Assembly: GCA_013396525.1 (NCBI GenBank)
Contig: VWYX01000080.1
Span: forward strand, 983,893-1,047,892
DNA length: 64,000 bases
Direction of reading: 5' to 3'
Origin: Chaetorhynchus papuensis
Taxonomy: Eukaryota; Chordata; Aves; Passeriformes; Rhipiduridae
The notes beneath the pieces were generated by a model. The model was not told the DNA's origin, ran no database searches, and saw only the letters and a program-made list of their open reading frames with translations. The position numbers were made by a program, and so were the translations under genes. Below, piece after piece: positions 12,632 through 24,732 of the stretch; positions within the stretch are counted from its first letter, which is position 1, and each line of letters begins with the position of its first letter.

Positions 12632-14874
12632 TTTATATAAGTAGTAAAAACTGGGTATAAATTTGCAACTGTCCTTCCTCGTCAATTAATTCTTTCCTTT
12701 TGGGGTTAGAGACATCCTAAGATCAAAAAGGATCAATTGTATTCCACCATTAAACCTACCTAGCTGAAATGAGCATTTATTTCCTGTTCAATCTCTAACT
12801 TCTAGCTATTTGCTTTGACATGGCTTTGGGCCACCTCCTTTGCACCTGTTATTTTGTCTCTGCACAAGTTCTTGCCCAGCCTAACTTCAGCAAATTTATT
12901 CCTTTTGATAAACTGAGCAGACAAAGCTACAAATTCCCCATTGTGAAACAATTTCTATGATCCTAAGAACACATAAGATTTATTACTGTATTTAATATTA
13001 TTTTTTTTTAAATCCATATTAAAATTTTGAAAAGAGAACCAGAGGAAGTTTTCTATCACTAAAGCCATACAGAGAAGTAAGCTCACTTTCCTCCTTTAAT
13101 TTTCTCTACCTGTGTATTAGGTCTTTTTGACACTAGAGCATATGGGGGGCCTCAGAGTTGTTTGTTCCTTTTGAATTCATAGATCCTTTCTAGATCACAG
13201 AACTCATAGAATCACAGTTTCTTGGTGTTTCATGCTTAGACAGATACCAGAGCATTTCATACTGCAAAATCACGTCTCTTTGAGGGGGATCAGGTTAAAA
13301 AGCTTCAGAGTGGTGTTTGTGACAAGAAATGGAGTATCACAGGAGAAGTCATATAGACGACTGCCTCACCTCTCTGTCACAATCAAAGAAGTTTCCTGTG
13401 CCTTCCATTATCCTGTCATTACTGTGTTTTGTGCTTTCTTTGCTCCTATTAAAGACAGCTCCACTGAAAAAAGAGTGGATACAGCCAGGATGCTGACAAA
13501 GAAGGGATGCTTACCTTTCCTTTTGCACCATGTGGTGAAGAACACATGCAGTTCCAGATGGTGCTAACAGAAAATATGATTGGGCTATAGCTTCCTAAAT
13601 CCCTCTGCCCACTCCAATAAACATGTAACTGCCGTAACAGTTGGTGCACAATAAATAATCTCCTCCTTCTGCAAATAAGCAACTGGAGAAACTCGAGCAA
13701 GAGATTCAGTGAGTTACTTTATGATCTCACATGATGCTTGGTCAAAGATCAAGCACAACACTGCTGCACACCCATGAACAAGTAGTGACACCATGTAACC
13801 CTAACACTTTGCACCCTAAACAGTTGTGTGCTCTTGTAAGTCAAAACAAACACCACATAAATAAGATATCATGACCCTCACTTGGCCATGTGTACGGAAT
13901 TATTGGGAAAGTAAAGGCCATTTCTTCTATTCTGCCAGAACCGATTTCTTTTAACCTAACTCACTTTTAGCGAATGTATATGTATTCTAGAACGGGGTAG
14001 TTCAGCAGTTTCCCTTGGGCTCTTCTTTTATTGCCTAACTGCTCTTAAAATTTTAAGATACAAATGAACATCCCATAATGAGCAGTTATTCTGCAGGTGA
14101 CAGAAGGCAGCATTGTAAGGCAGAAATTTGCTGTTTCCAATTGTAAATTTAACTGTAAAATTCTTTCAGTAAATCAGTTTTATTATAAAGGAAAATGAGA
14201 CACCCTGATGGTCTCTTGTCTATGGCACTGATGATTAAAAAGGCTGTTCTGCCTGCTTCTACCTTACTCTGTAGAACAGAGAAGTGTAACCTCTTCATAT
14301 ATCAGTTTAGTCTGTCTTTAAAAGGGTGACACTGATGCTTACCACTTTTGCTTTTTCAGATCTCTTCAGACATTTGTAAGAACCTGAAGCGTTGCTACAT
14401 CCTAACGGGATTCTGGCTGTCATGCAATGAAAATCCATAATTTCTGAAGTCCCCCTGGCTAGGACAAAAACATTTCTGTGTACAAAAGTGGCGCTAAAAA
14501 CCCAGCCAAAACTGAAAATGAGACTTACCAAGTTTATAGGTACTGTTTGGTGAGGTACTTGAGAATTTGTTTAGTTCTGGAGAACCTCTCCATGATGCAC
14601 CTAAGTGCCTAATGAATCAGGACCACTGCTAAAACATATATTCACAAGAATGGAAGGGAAAAGACACCAGAGAATTTTTACACACCTTGTCATCTCTGCC
14701 TTTTGTACTGATGTATGTTAAAGCACTCTTAGTACTTGCTTGAAGTATGTGTTTGTTTGACCTCTGCCATCCCTTTCAATATTTAATAGGTTCTGTTTCC
14801 ATCCCTCAGCAAAATCTCATGACTTCATTTGAAATGGTAGACAAGCCACAGCCCCTTCGTTTATGGTATAATGA
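12632..14874. other. Unique AT-rich DNA, no confirmed gene
   Basis: No repeat family is recognised. Around 14360-14530 both strands are open with splice-like borders (reported as a finding). A short CR1-tail-like string near 13193-13215 is too short to call. The 111-codon frame at 13232-13567 has no recognisable domain. Confidence 0.5.
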
Positions 14875-14985
14875 GTGTCTGGGGCACTGAGCTTGGACAA
14901 GGTCAGTTCTAGAACAGTTGGAAATAGAGCCCAGATTTCCATTATGACAAATGTTTTAGTCTATCGGTTTTCCTACTTACTCCCA
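14875..14985 (-). repeat. Possible MIR/core-SINE fossil
   Basis: Read on the minus strand, the order of motifs resembles a tRNA-derived amniote SINE: a CTGGGCTCTATTTCCAACT-like block, then ACTGACCTTGTCCAAG, which corresponds to the GTGACCTTGGGCAAG core of MIR-type elements. The copy is strongly diverged, and I rate it weaker than the similar element near 17.9 kb. It could also be chance resemblance. Confidence 0.35.
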
Positions 14986-17879
14986 GGATGAACATCTTAG
15001 TTTCTGTGTTTGGGATGAATAAAATAGAGCTATTACATTGAATTCACTTCAAAAAGTAATAAAATAAGGAACAAATGAATGCACACAGTGGTCCAGATTC
15101 CTGATAGTATGGGGTGGTTATCAAAAGCAAGACAAGTGTCAGAAGACTTCTATATGTATGGTTTAAGAGAGATTCAGACTAAAACTTTTGACAGTCTCAT
15201 TTTTACCCTATATAATTGTCTTTACCAGAAAAAAAAAAAAGGCATCTGATTTACATTAGAAAATATATGTGCAACCCAGAAGACCCAACACTGTGCTTAC
15301 CTTTAATGACCTTTAAGCAGGCAGAAATGGAGCATTGCACTTCATGGAATGACTGTACAAAACATGTTTGAATTCTGAAAATCCCAAATACAGGTTTTAT
15401 AATTGGGCTCGTAAACTTTCAGTTTAGGAATCTAAAATGTCTAGAAAATGAACCAAGTTTAAAAACAATCACAGTTAAGCAATCACTATATAACAAATTA
15501 GAAACTTTCTCACACAAATCAAGATACTGCACTGGAAGCTGTAAGCACAACTACAGTTGGAAATAGGTAATAAATGCAGGATCTCATTATTAGGGATTAA
15601 TAAATATACCTGCCTTGAAGAACTCGTTAGACAGCAATGACAGTGAAGGAGAAAAATTTGGCTGTCATAGCCAACCACAGCATGAGCTGAGCCACATAAA
15701 AGATGTTTAATGTGAACACAGGCTGTCCCTGGCAAGGTATTTTCAGTAAAGATCTAAGGTATTAATTGCATACGGTGTAAGGTATGGGCTTAAGCACATC
15801 TGTGCAACATTCTGTCCACCCTTATTCGAAGCAGATGAAATCTAAATAAAAGTGGCCCAAAGGAAATTCATTACTTAAAATCAAAGGAATTTAAATTCTA
15901 CACTGTAAGTAAAGGCAGAAAGAGCTTGGGAATTTGGTTAGCTGTGGTATTGTCTATGTATCTCACGGAGATCAAACGTCAATAACGAAGCTTTCAGGAT
16001 GAAGGGTACAAGAAAAAAATTCAGGTGGGTATTAGTTAAGACCTAGACCACAAGCCAGCATGGTCCTAACAATCAGAGGAAGGAGAGGTCTGGATCAGAA
16101 TACATCTGCTACCCAGGATCTTCCATGGAAATCAGAAAGGAACTTGGAAAGGGCAGAGATAAGTGCCCCGTTTCAAGATGAAGACAAATCATTTTATGAA
16201 AGAGATTACATAATGAAATAATCTACTGTGGAAGGTTACATTGATACCCCAGATCCTTTGCAGTCTTATATTTTAAGAAAGGATAGTCTTGTGACTACTG
16301 CACTAGCCAGAAAGGTGCTTTATCCCAAACTTTCTGTATAACATTGCTCAGCACAAAGGACCTTATTTTTAAAACATCTGAACTCTTAAAACTGAACGAT
16401 TTCTTATAGAAAGAGGATCAGGAGGTGCTCTAAAATTTCTCAGGTTACATAAGTACAGCTGAAAAAGTTAGCAATTTTCTGTCTCTGCCTAAAGTCCTTA
16501 CCCGTACTGCAGAAATAATACCATTGTTTCAGAGATGTGAAGCATCACCGTGTGCTAGATATCACTGTGATCAGTTTAAATTGGAAGGGCTGTCCTTTAG
16601 CAGTGCTGTATCCTTATGTGACCAAAAGAAAATTTTAAATCAATTATCACTCAGCAGGAAAGAAATTCCAATGTGAAACACAGCCAAATGAGAGGTTAGG
16701 TACCCTGACACAACCTTATAATTAGTGGGATGCCAAGACCCTCTCAGACATCAAAATAAGCCTTGACCTGTGTGAACTAACTGGTAATTTAATCAAAGCA
16801 ATGTGCCCAAGCACATACTTAGGAGAGCCACTTGCTCTTTTTTCTTTGAGCCTCTGTGCCAGAACAAACAAAAAATTAGGATTGCTATCTTAATTTCCCC
16901 GTTGGTAGTTAAATCAGCAAATATTTCATAGAGGTTAAGAGAAACATGTACCACGAAGAGAGTATTTGTTTGCCTGTTTTCCATCTTTTTTATGTGAATA
17001 AGTAGACCTCAGTGTGCACTTTGTGAGGCTGTGCATAGTAGCCCTGTAACCAGAGGATGCAAATATGCTCCCTAGCTTCCCAAGGCTTAAACAAATTAAG
17101 TTTTATTTTGAGTGTTTATGCCTGCTTCTGGTTCAGACGGTATCAGTAAGGATTTGTTATCTGACTCCCAAGGGGGTTGGTTGAGGAAGGAAAATAAAAC
17201 CAATGAAAACAAAAAAAATCATGCTGGGATGTTTGTCACTCATATAAAGTGCGTGTAACTGATTTCACACTGGACTTTCCCACCTAAGTGAGGGGGTTTT
17301 AAAGTAGTACTTTTAATGCTGTAATTCCGTCATACTGCTTGTATTCTTAAACAGACTCCAGCAGTTAGAAAGGTATTTTGTAGCAGCTCTGGAGGAAGGA
17401 AATACGAACCATGTATTTTCTGGGTTTGCTACCTGCTGTTGTCTGTACTTGCTTTAGAAATTTTATCTAGTGCAATATTAGCTAATAAAGAATATAATAA
17501 TAATAAAGAATGTAATAATTTTCTGAAAAAATGTCTGAACCATGGAGATATAGACCAAGTCAAAGGTGGACTCTATTGAGTACTATGCCCAGGCTTATTA
17601 TACACCTGGGGAAAACAATTAAGCGATATGATTAGCTAAAGGAATCATCTCTTTTTTTGCTCACAGAAGCAATTAAATAGCTAGAAAAATGAGCAGAAAA
17701 TCTAGAACTATTAAAAATGTTTAGTTAGTTCAAAGCAGGTCTTACATTAATATAAGAAAAATACAAGTTTGCAACTTTTTAAATCTTGCTTTTTTAACCT
17801 CTAGATTTTAGTCTATGAGATTTTCCACAGAACTCTGATTCTGTGAGCTCTTTGTTTTCATTTTTTTGTCCTACCACTA
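14986..17879. other. Unique AT-rich DNA, no gene recognised
   Basis: Contains an A13 run near 15228-15240 and a short internally repeated AATAATAAAGAAT-type stretch at 17483-17520. No recognisable coding segment or transposon was seen. Open frames are 86 codons or shorter. Confidence 0.55.
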
Positions 17880-18015
17880 TAGTGTTGACAGAGATCTATG
17901 ACTCCAGGAGAAAGGTGGGCCATACTCTCATTTTACAGAGGAAAATAGGATCACAGATCTCACATCACAGAGCAGGCCAATGGGAGAACTAGAAATAGAA
18001 TCCACATTCTGTGAG
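17880..18015 (-). repeat. MIR/core-SINE-like fossil
   Basis: On the minus strand, motifs occur in the order expected of an ancient amniote tRNA-SINE: GGATTCTATTTCTAGTTCT, then GGCCTGCTCTGTGA, then TTTTCCTCTGTAAAATGAG (compare the MIR string TTTCCTCATCTGTAAAATGGG). Divergence is high, as expected for an element older than birds. The overlapping minus-strand open frame (17960-18340, 126 codons) is therefore not a gene at this end. Identification is by eye only. Confidence 0.5.
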
Positions 18016-19650
18016 CCATGGACTGTTGCTTCATGTGGACTCTTAAAATGCAATACAGTAGTGAAATTCTCACAAGCACAACTACAAGGAAAATAATTTG
18101 AGACCCTGACACTAAAAGGCAAGGAAATAACACCCATGCAGCAAGAGTTAAACAAGTAAAAGAGCAAGAGTCTTCAGACAAAGCTGACAGCAAATTAGAC
18201 ACAAGCAGGCCAGAGTACACGAGACACTCTGATCTCATACTGAAACCAATCTCAATAAGAAGTCCCTTGCCTTTTGTTATTAGGGATCTCTTGCAACTGC
18301 AGACAGAAAAATGAGAGAAGGTCAGAAATGAAAAGAACATGACACTGTTTAATAGAAGGAATTGAGCAACACACAGCTGAAATTATTGCTAATCTGAAGC
18401 CTAGATATGACAAAATACTAAAGAAAGTTTACATTAAATGAATAATTAAAAGCAACTATAATGACTATTTATAAAAATTATTATAAAGATTATATGAAAG
18501 AGCAAAATTATCAGTGTGGTACAAAGAAAAATATGTCTAAGAGTAAAAGGATTAAATAAGATAAAGAATATTTAAGCATTAGTGTGAGAAACAGATTTCT
18601 AATGTTCAGCCCTCTTAGGCAGTGTAAGTCTCCCAAAGGAAGGAGTAGAGTTTCACTGCATGAGTCTTTTAGCTAGAATATCAAATTAATTTTTAAATGG
18701 TCTTTCAAGATAAACTAGCATATATACTCTATTTTTGCTACCTCCTTAGGGTAATGACTGCTACAGTAGCATTTATATCTTTTTGCAGAATACATCCTGC
18801 AGATACAGCAAAATCATTTTTCTCTTCACTGAGTAAGGGTATTAAATTACTTACAGCTCTAAAGTGCAGCATCTCTTATCATATCAATAACAGTGAATGG
18901 GAAGCAAAACCAAACTTCTCATACTGGGATATTCCACCTTAGGCACAGCTCCTTGATATGGCTGTTTCTAGACACTGAGGTCCCATAGGGACATAGCAGG
19001 ATTTCTCTCCCTAGCTTTCAGCAATGGAGAGCTGCAAATATAACAGATCTTTCTCAGCATTTTCCCTACGGCTTCACTAAAAGGACTCAGATTGTTGTCA
19101 GGTGGGCTTTTAGCACAAAAGCAGGGAGGGCACACCAGTTAAACGCTGGGCTCTGCTTTTCTGGTTCTGATCTGTGAGTAGAGGGTACAGTGCCCCTGAA
19201 AGTAAACAACAAATGCAAGATAGGTGACACTGTATTTAGTGTGCGTTTCAGGCACTCAGATTTTAAGAATAAGTTTTGCTCCATTTTCTTTGTAATCATT
19301 GAATAAATATGCTCATGTGTGGCTTTCTAACTCCCCAGTCTTTCATTGGACCCGCTATGTAGCTCACTTGTTATCACAGGTTATAATAAAATAACTCTGC
19401 TTGAAGCACTGGCTTATGGTAACTCTAAGCTCCAGGGTTACAGTTCCACAGCTGAGACTCAGCAGAGACACTGTGGAGGATACTTGGTGAATAATGTGCA
19501 CAATGCAAGCACCTGTAAGGGAATCAGCTGAGGAGGATGGGGAAGCTTCCTAGGGAGCTCACTGTTTACCATTCCCTATTAACTGCAACCTTATGTTATC
19601 ATTTCCTGCCATTTCATTATCTTTCTGTGAAAAATCTATGTCTGTGAAAA
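18016..19650. other. Unique AT-rich DNA, no gene recognised
   Basis: No repeat family or coding segment is recognised. The largest plus-strand frame (18697-18942, 81 codons) has no domain I know and low-quality codon composition. Confidence 0.55.
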
Positions 19651-19836
19651 GAAATAAAACAAACAAAACACAAACAAACAAAACAGGCAAACAAAAACCA
19701 AACCAAAAAACCAACCAACAAACAAACAAAAACCAAACAAACCCCCCCCAAAAAATAAAACAAAACAAAAAAAAGGCCACAAACCCCAAACAAAACAAAC
19801 AAAAAAACCCCAAACCCAAACAAAAAAGCCCCCCAA
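19651..19836 (+). repeat. A/C-rich low-complexity tract, (CAAA)n-like
   Basis: About 185 bp consisting almost only of A and C, with AAAC, CAAA and CCAA units and a C8 run at 19741-19750. The extreme strand bias gives long stop-free frames on both strands (for example 19559-19876 minus, rich in Phe, Val, Cys and Gly, and 19593-19865 plus, rich in Lys, Asn and Gln). These are translation artefacts of the composition, not genes. It may derive from an A-rich retrotransposon tail, but no element body is visible beside it. Confidence 0.9.
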
Positions 19837-22800
19837 GTTTTAAGAAGGAATGCATGGGATTTTGACATGATACCAAATTTTCCAGTGTGAGACCTTAGCT
19901 TAGGTTAGTGGGTTAGCCACATGCTTTAGTTATTTTTCTACTTAGCGAGTCTGAAGGTTCATACAGCTTGACAAAGTAAGAAAAACTCCCATTCCCTTAC
20001 AGCACCAAGAGTTGCTGTGAGCTGTCTTTTCTAGTCTTAGACTCAAGTCCGCTTCAGAGAATATTACCTCAGTTAAAAGGAGTGATTTAGGTTCTATTTA
20101 CTTCATTTCTTCAAATGCTGACTAGACTTTCGCTGCTATGGTAGCTGCATTTTTGTATCCCCTGTGTGGCATGAACATTCACATACCATGTCATTCACCT
20201 TTGCCTACCTACGCACAGACAGCCCCACACCAATAAAAAACTCCTTTGGAAAACCTTCCAGTGAATTTCATCCTCATCATTAAATTAAAGGAAAAACTTA
20301 TGCCCTCATACCCATGTAGTGGAAGATTAATAACAACTGCACCCCTGGATTAGAGGTTAATTTTAATATAATGATCCATTTAAAATTTTCCCTTAATCAC
20401 CACATATTTATACATCTATTGAAAGAAACAATCATCATAAGAATTATGTTGTGCATGCCATTGCTCATAAATTTTATTATTCAGGAGTCATGAGATAGCA
20501 GATTCACTTATAGAAGGCTAATTAACTAAAATGGTCCTTTCACAAAACCATTTCTGACTCGTGGGCAGCTACCCAGAATGGAAATATTTACTGTAAGATT
20601 TCATTAAATTATATAATACAGTTAAGGCAGATATGGATGGCAGCTTGCCACAGAACACAATTACTCCATTACTTGTTTAGCTAACACACTTAAACAGAAT
20701 AAGGAGTGTAACTCGAGATACTCGCATTGCTTCCCATTACTAACTGGTGGGGGTCCAAATCCTAGGTTCCTATGTCATCCTAAGCACTTCTAGGCACAGC
20801 ATGCTGGGTTTCTGTTGCATCTTGCATTAAATCTGTCTTAAGCAGGAACAAAAGAGTTTGATTTAACTTTCAGGTATTCATGGAAAAATCAAATGATTAG
20901 CCAACCCTTTTTCCATGGTAGCTTTTCTCACCTGTAGCAAGAACACATATGCTTCTGTTGCTATTAATATTACCTATTCTGATCTCCAGCTGTTTTCTGT
21001 TCTGGCTGCTGTCACAAGATAAACTCAGACAGAATGCCTAAGAGGATTAGTCATGAGATATGGAGGCTTTTAACAGGAGGCCACTGGGTTCTGCCTGTCC
21101 AATGACCTACAGAAAATAAGGTTTTTTCAGTTCAGACTCCAGGGGACAAACATTCTCACTGAAAAAAATAAATCAGAAACTACTATTCTTTTTGATTTGC
21201 CTCCTTAGTTGTAGGTTTCAGAGAGCATGAGTTTTAGAAGGACAAATGCAATAAGCTAACTTCCTCAAGTACTAATTTTGTCATTAAGTGTTCAAGAATG
21301 CAGAACATAATTTTCAAAGGGATGTTGTAAGTACTGGCATGAACAGTGTACAAGAACTGACTATAAACTTGGTTGATAATCCATAAAGTCAGATGATTAA
21401 TCCTTCCACAGATCAAAAGATAGATTTACAGATATGTAATACTGACTCTATAAGTTAGTTATTCGAGTCAAGGTAATTATGAGAAAGTGGTACAATTCTT
21501 TTGGTATACAAGCAATCCACTTGATCATACACATCTTCAAATCCTGAAACAAAGAAGCAAATAAGATCTTTGATTGGCTCATGGTTTGTACTGAAGGGGT
21601 AAATAGTGTCTCTTTGACAAATCAGAAGGGGAAAAACAGTTTTTAAGACAATTGTTTATATTCTGCTTTGATCAAACTGAGCCAGTCACTGTTTATTAAA
21701 AGCTGAAAGTGTGCAATCCATCCCTGCTTACATTTGTCAAAACTGCTAGGGGTTAATATGTTATTTTTGTAGATGAGATATTTCTCTTCCATTTGATTAA
21801 GTTTTTCTAGCAGATATTTAGTAGCAGGAAGATACAAGAAGCAGCTTTAAAGAACATTTCTAAAATATGAGGCAGAGTATTCCTAGCTTATTTAAGGTAA
21901 GGATTCTTGTACTTTGGAATATCTTTTCTTCCTACAGACTAACCTCCTACATCCAACAGAATCAAGGAGGTGGGAAATCACCAAAAATGAGCCCCCTAAT
22001 TACAGGCTCTGGTCCTGAATCACTGCTGAAAATCATGGGATGGTGTTTGTTTCCCACTGCAATTTTAAATATCTTTCCCTTTATAAAAAAACAATAGAAA
22101 AACATGTTTTTTTGAATCAAGTAACTGCCTTTTGTTGATTTTTGAATGTCAGCTGAAGCCAAGCACACTCTAACAGCTCTAACACAGAAGGGAGGTCACA
22201 TTTGTGACCTGCAACCAGATGGATAAAACAAGTGGTGAAGCAAGGCTGGTCCATATGACTGCACAGGATGAGAGCTGCAGTATCTCATTTCACTTCCAAA
22301 ACAGATTAAACAATTTGCTTGAAATCCTTTAAAAGGTGTCTGCAAAGTGATACAGTTTTAGGTGAATGCAGTTGAAGAAGGAGGCAGAACCAATTTTACT
22401 CTGCAAGTAAACAGTTAGAGGAGGAAATGGAACCAGGGAGTCACTGGACCTGAAAAGAGATGATACCCTGACAGGTTAAAGCTGCTGCTCACTAAGCTAA
22501 TGGTTACATCCTGCTTGCCTGATGGTCTTCTCAGTTTTCTTGCTGTTTTTTAGTCTACTACTAATGTTTGGGGGTTTGGTTGGTGGTTGGTTTGGGTTTT
22601 CTTCTTCATATATGTCGGATACCACTTTCTTTTACAGTGTCTGTCTTACAATTGCATCACCAAGCTGTATGTTCACATAGCAGGAGCCTACCCCTGTACC
22701 ATGCGGAATAACAGGACAGAACAGCAGCATTTCCCCCTCCCCCTCCCCTGCTGGAAAGTTCTCTTACTGCTACAGTACTCCTTAATAAGTGCACTTGGTA

Positions 22801-24335
22801 TTCCTTAAAAAGAGCATTCTTTCTGTTCTCGGTGACATGTTGATACACAGCAGGTTTCACATTTTCCACCTCTTCTCAGTACTGTAACTTATCTTAATCT
22901 TTAATTGTTTTTCAGCTACTTCAAGCACATCCCAGAATATGTTTTGTAGGGACCCTCCCAATATGCTTTCCAAGTAGAAATCTGCTGCTGAACAGGAGAC
23001 ATTTTCCAAGGACTGAGAGAAGGGCAGCACTGAAAGAGTAATTCTCAGAGGGGAAAAAAAATGACTGTATATAACTATTTTTCTAAAAAATAGATTAGGG
23101 TAGCAGGACATGCAAAGAATACTCAGTGCAGAAGTAGTCTTACACTCTTCATGCATCTCAGATGACAGCAGACAAATCTGTGCCTTCAGTCATCATTGAA
23201 CAAGTACTCTGAATCTGTTTTGGATATAAAATCCCCAGAGAAGATTGCTGTTTCTGTTCACTGACTGGAGACATTGTGCTGGAAGCAAACAAACAGCCTG
23301 CAATTCACAGCCAGCTGCAAAACCAGCTGGTAAAATTCCACATAGTCATATTCTTCTGAAGGTGAACGCTCTGTTGTTTCAGGATTTTGATTATTCTTTT
23401 TTCTGCTCTGCATCCTGTACCCTTGTGAGGCAAATGAATAGGGCTGATCTCTGATTAAAAAAAAAAAACCCAAATAATGACATTACCCAAAGTATTTGTA
23501 ACTATCTATCCAACACTGAAAATTGAAATAGGCAGAGATAGTTTAAATCCTTTACAGCTTTCAAACTATTCCATATGCCATTCTTTCAGAATTCTCAAAT
23601 ACCAGCACACTTCACAATTGACTGCCGACATGGTCTGTAAATCTCCCACAGTGAGCAAGGAATATTTGTGCAGTGGAAACTGACAGTAAGAACAAAGGTC
23701 TGGTGAGGTCCTGTGCAGACAGCCTCCTAAGAAACGGGAAGAAAACAACTGTTCCAAGGCCCTGAAGGGAAACTGTGATCTTGTACAGCAATCTACAGGG
23801 CTGTCTCATGACAAGGACTAAGTCTGCCATGTAGCTGCCAGGTTTTACTCTGTATTTCTAAATCTGCTGTATGATGCACTGTGAATCCTTTCTTTGAAGC
23901 TAGTTCAGTACAAATTTAAACATGTTAACATGAGAACTCCCGGCTGCCAAGACATAATCTATGGCCAGGACCTGTCTTCTTTTTTATTAGATGCATATAA
24001 AATTACAGCTAAAGTATATTGTTACATCATCAGTACTAGGAGAAATAGTGTCTGTGCCTACCACCAGAATGAAAAGCCTTTACAATTACTGAAATTTTAA
24101 AAACTTGGAAGTTTTCCACAAGGGAATGACTTCCATGTTCACAGAACAAGTTGCTTTAATTTAAAGAGGCTGGTATCCACAGGAGCCCTGTGTTCAACCA
24201 TTAAAAACAATTTTTAAAACTTTCTCTCAAACACGCACTCTATGCTAGGTAACAGCACCAAAGCATACAGTTGTAGATATGGTGTTCATCTGTCTCAGCA
24301 ACAATGTGATGAAGCCAAACACTCATTGACAGCCA
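19837..24335. other. Unique AT-rich DNA, no gene recognised
   Basis: 20300-20700 is smooth AT-rich sequence with several TAATTA-like and ATTTA motifs. A strong pyrimidine-rich acceptor-like site precedes 22918, where all three frames stay open for a while; this could not be told from chance. No transposon was recognised. Confidence 0.5.
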
Positions 24336-24337
24336 TA

Positions 24338-24732
24338 TGAAGGGCAGCTGAGGGCTCCTGGTCTCTTCAGCCTGGAGGGACTGAAGGGAGACCTCATCAC
24401 AATCTGCAACATCCTTGTGAGGGGGAGAGGAGGGACTGATGTCTCTGTGGTGATCAATGACAGGACCCAAGAGAATGGCATGGATCTGAATCAGGGGAGA
24501 TTTAGGTTGGATATCAGGAAATGATTCTTTGTTCAGAGGGTGGTTGGACACTGGAACAGGCTCCTCAGGGAAGTGGTCAGAGCACCAAGCCCAGAAGACT
24601 TCAAGAAGAGTTTGGACAATGCTCTCAGGCACAGGATGTGACTCTTGGGGTATCCTGTGCAGGGCCAGCAGTTAGGCTTGGATGATCCTTGTGGGTCCCT
24701 TCCAACTCAGGCTGTTCTGTGATTCTGTGATT
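24338..24732 (+). repeat. CR1 retrotransposon 3' end
   Basis: The hallmark CR1 blocks are present in order: GGGCTCCTGGTCTCTTCAG (about 24354), GGGAGACCTCATCACAATCTG, GGATATCAGGAAATGATTC, CACTGGAACAGGCTCC, then the terminal GGTCCCTTCCAACTCAGGCTG followed by two near-perfect 8-bp units TTCTGTGA, the diagnostic CR1 3' terminus. Several hundred bases survive, so this is one of the clearer CR1 copies in the window. The 5' side is truncated. The 130-codon frame on the opposite strand (24240-24632) is an antisense shadow of this repeat. Confidence 0.92.

Noticed and set aside
13193..13215. CR1-terminus-like string CATAGAATCACAG
   Set aside because: Too short, and without the adjoining CR1 blocks.
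13796..13807. Telomere-like TAACCCTAACAC
   Set aside because: Only one and a half units, so not an interstitial telomeric array.
17960..18340. 126-codon hydrophobic minus-strand frame resembling a membrane protein
   Set aside because: It overlaps the SINE-like fossil, and its hydrophobicity follows from T-rich sequence. No start context or family match.
24240..24632. 130-codon minus-strand frame
   Set aside because: It lies mostly antisense to a clear CR1 3' end.
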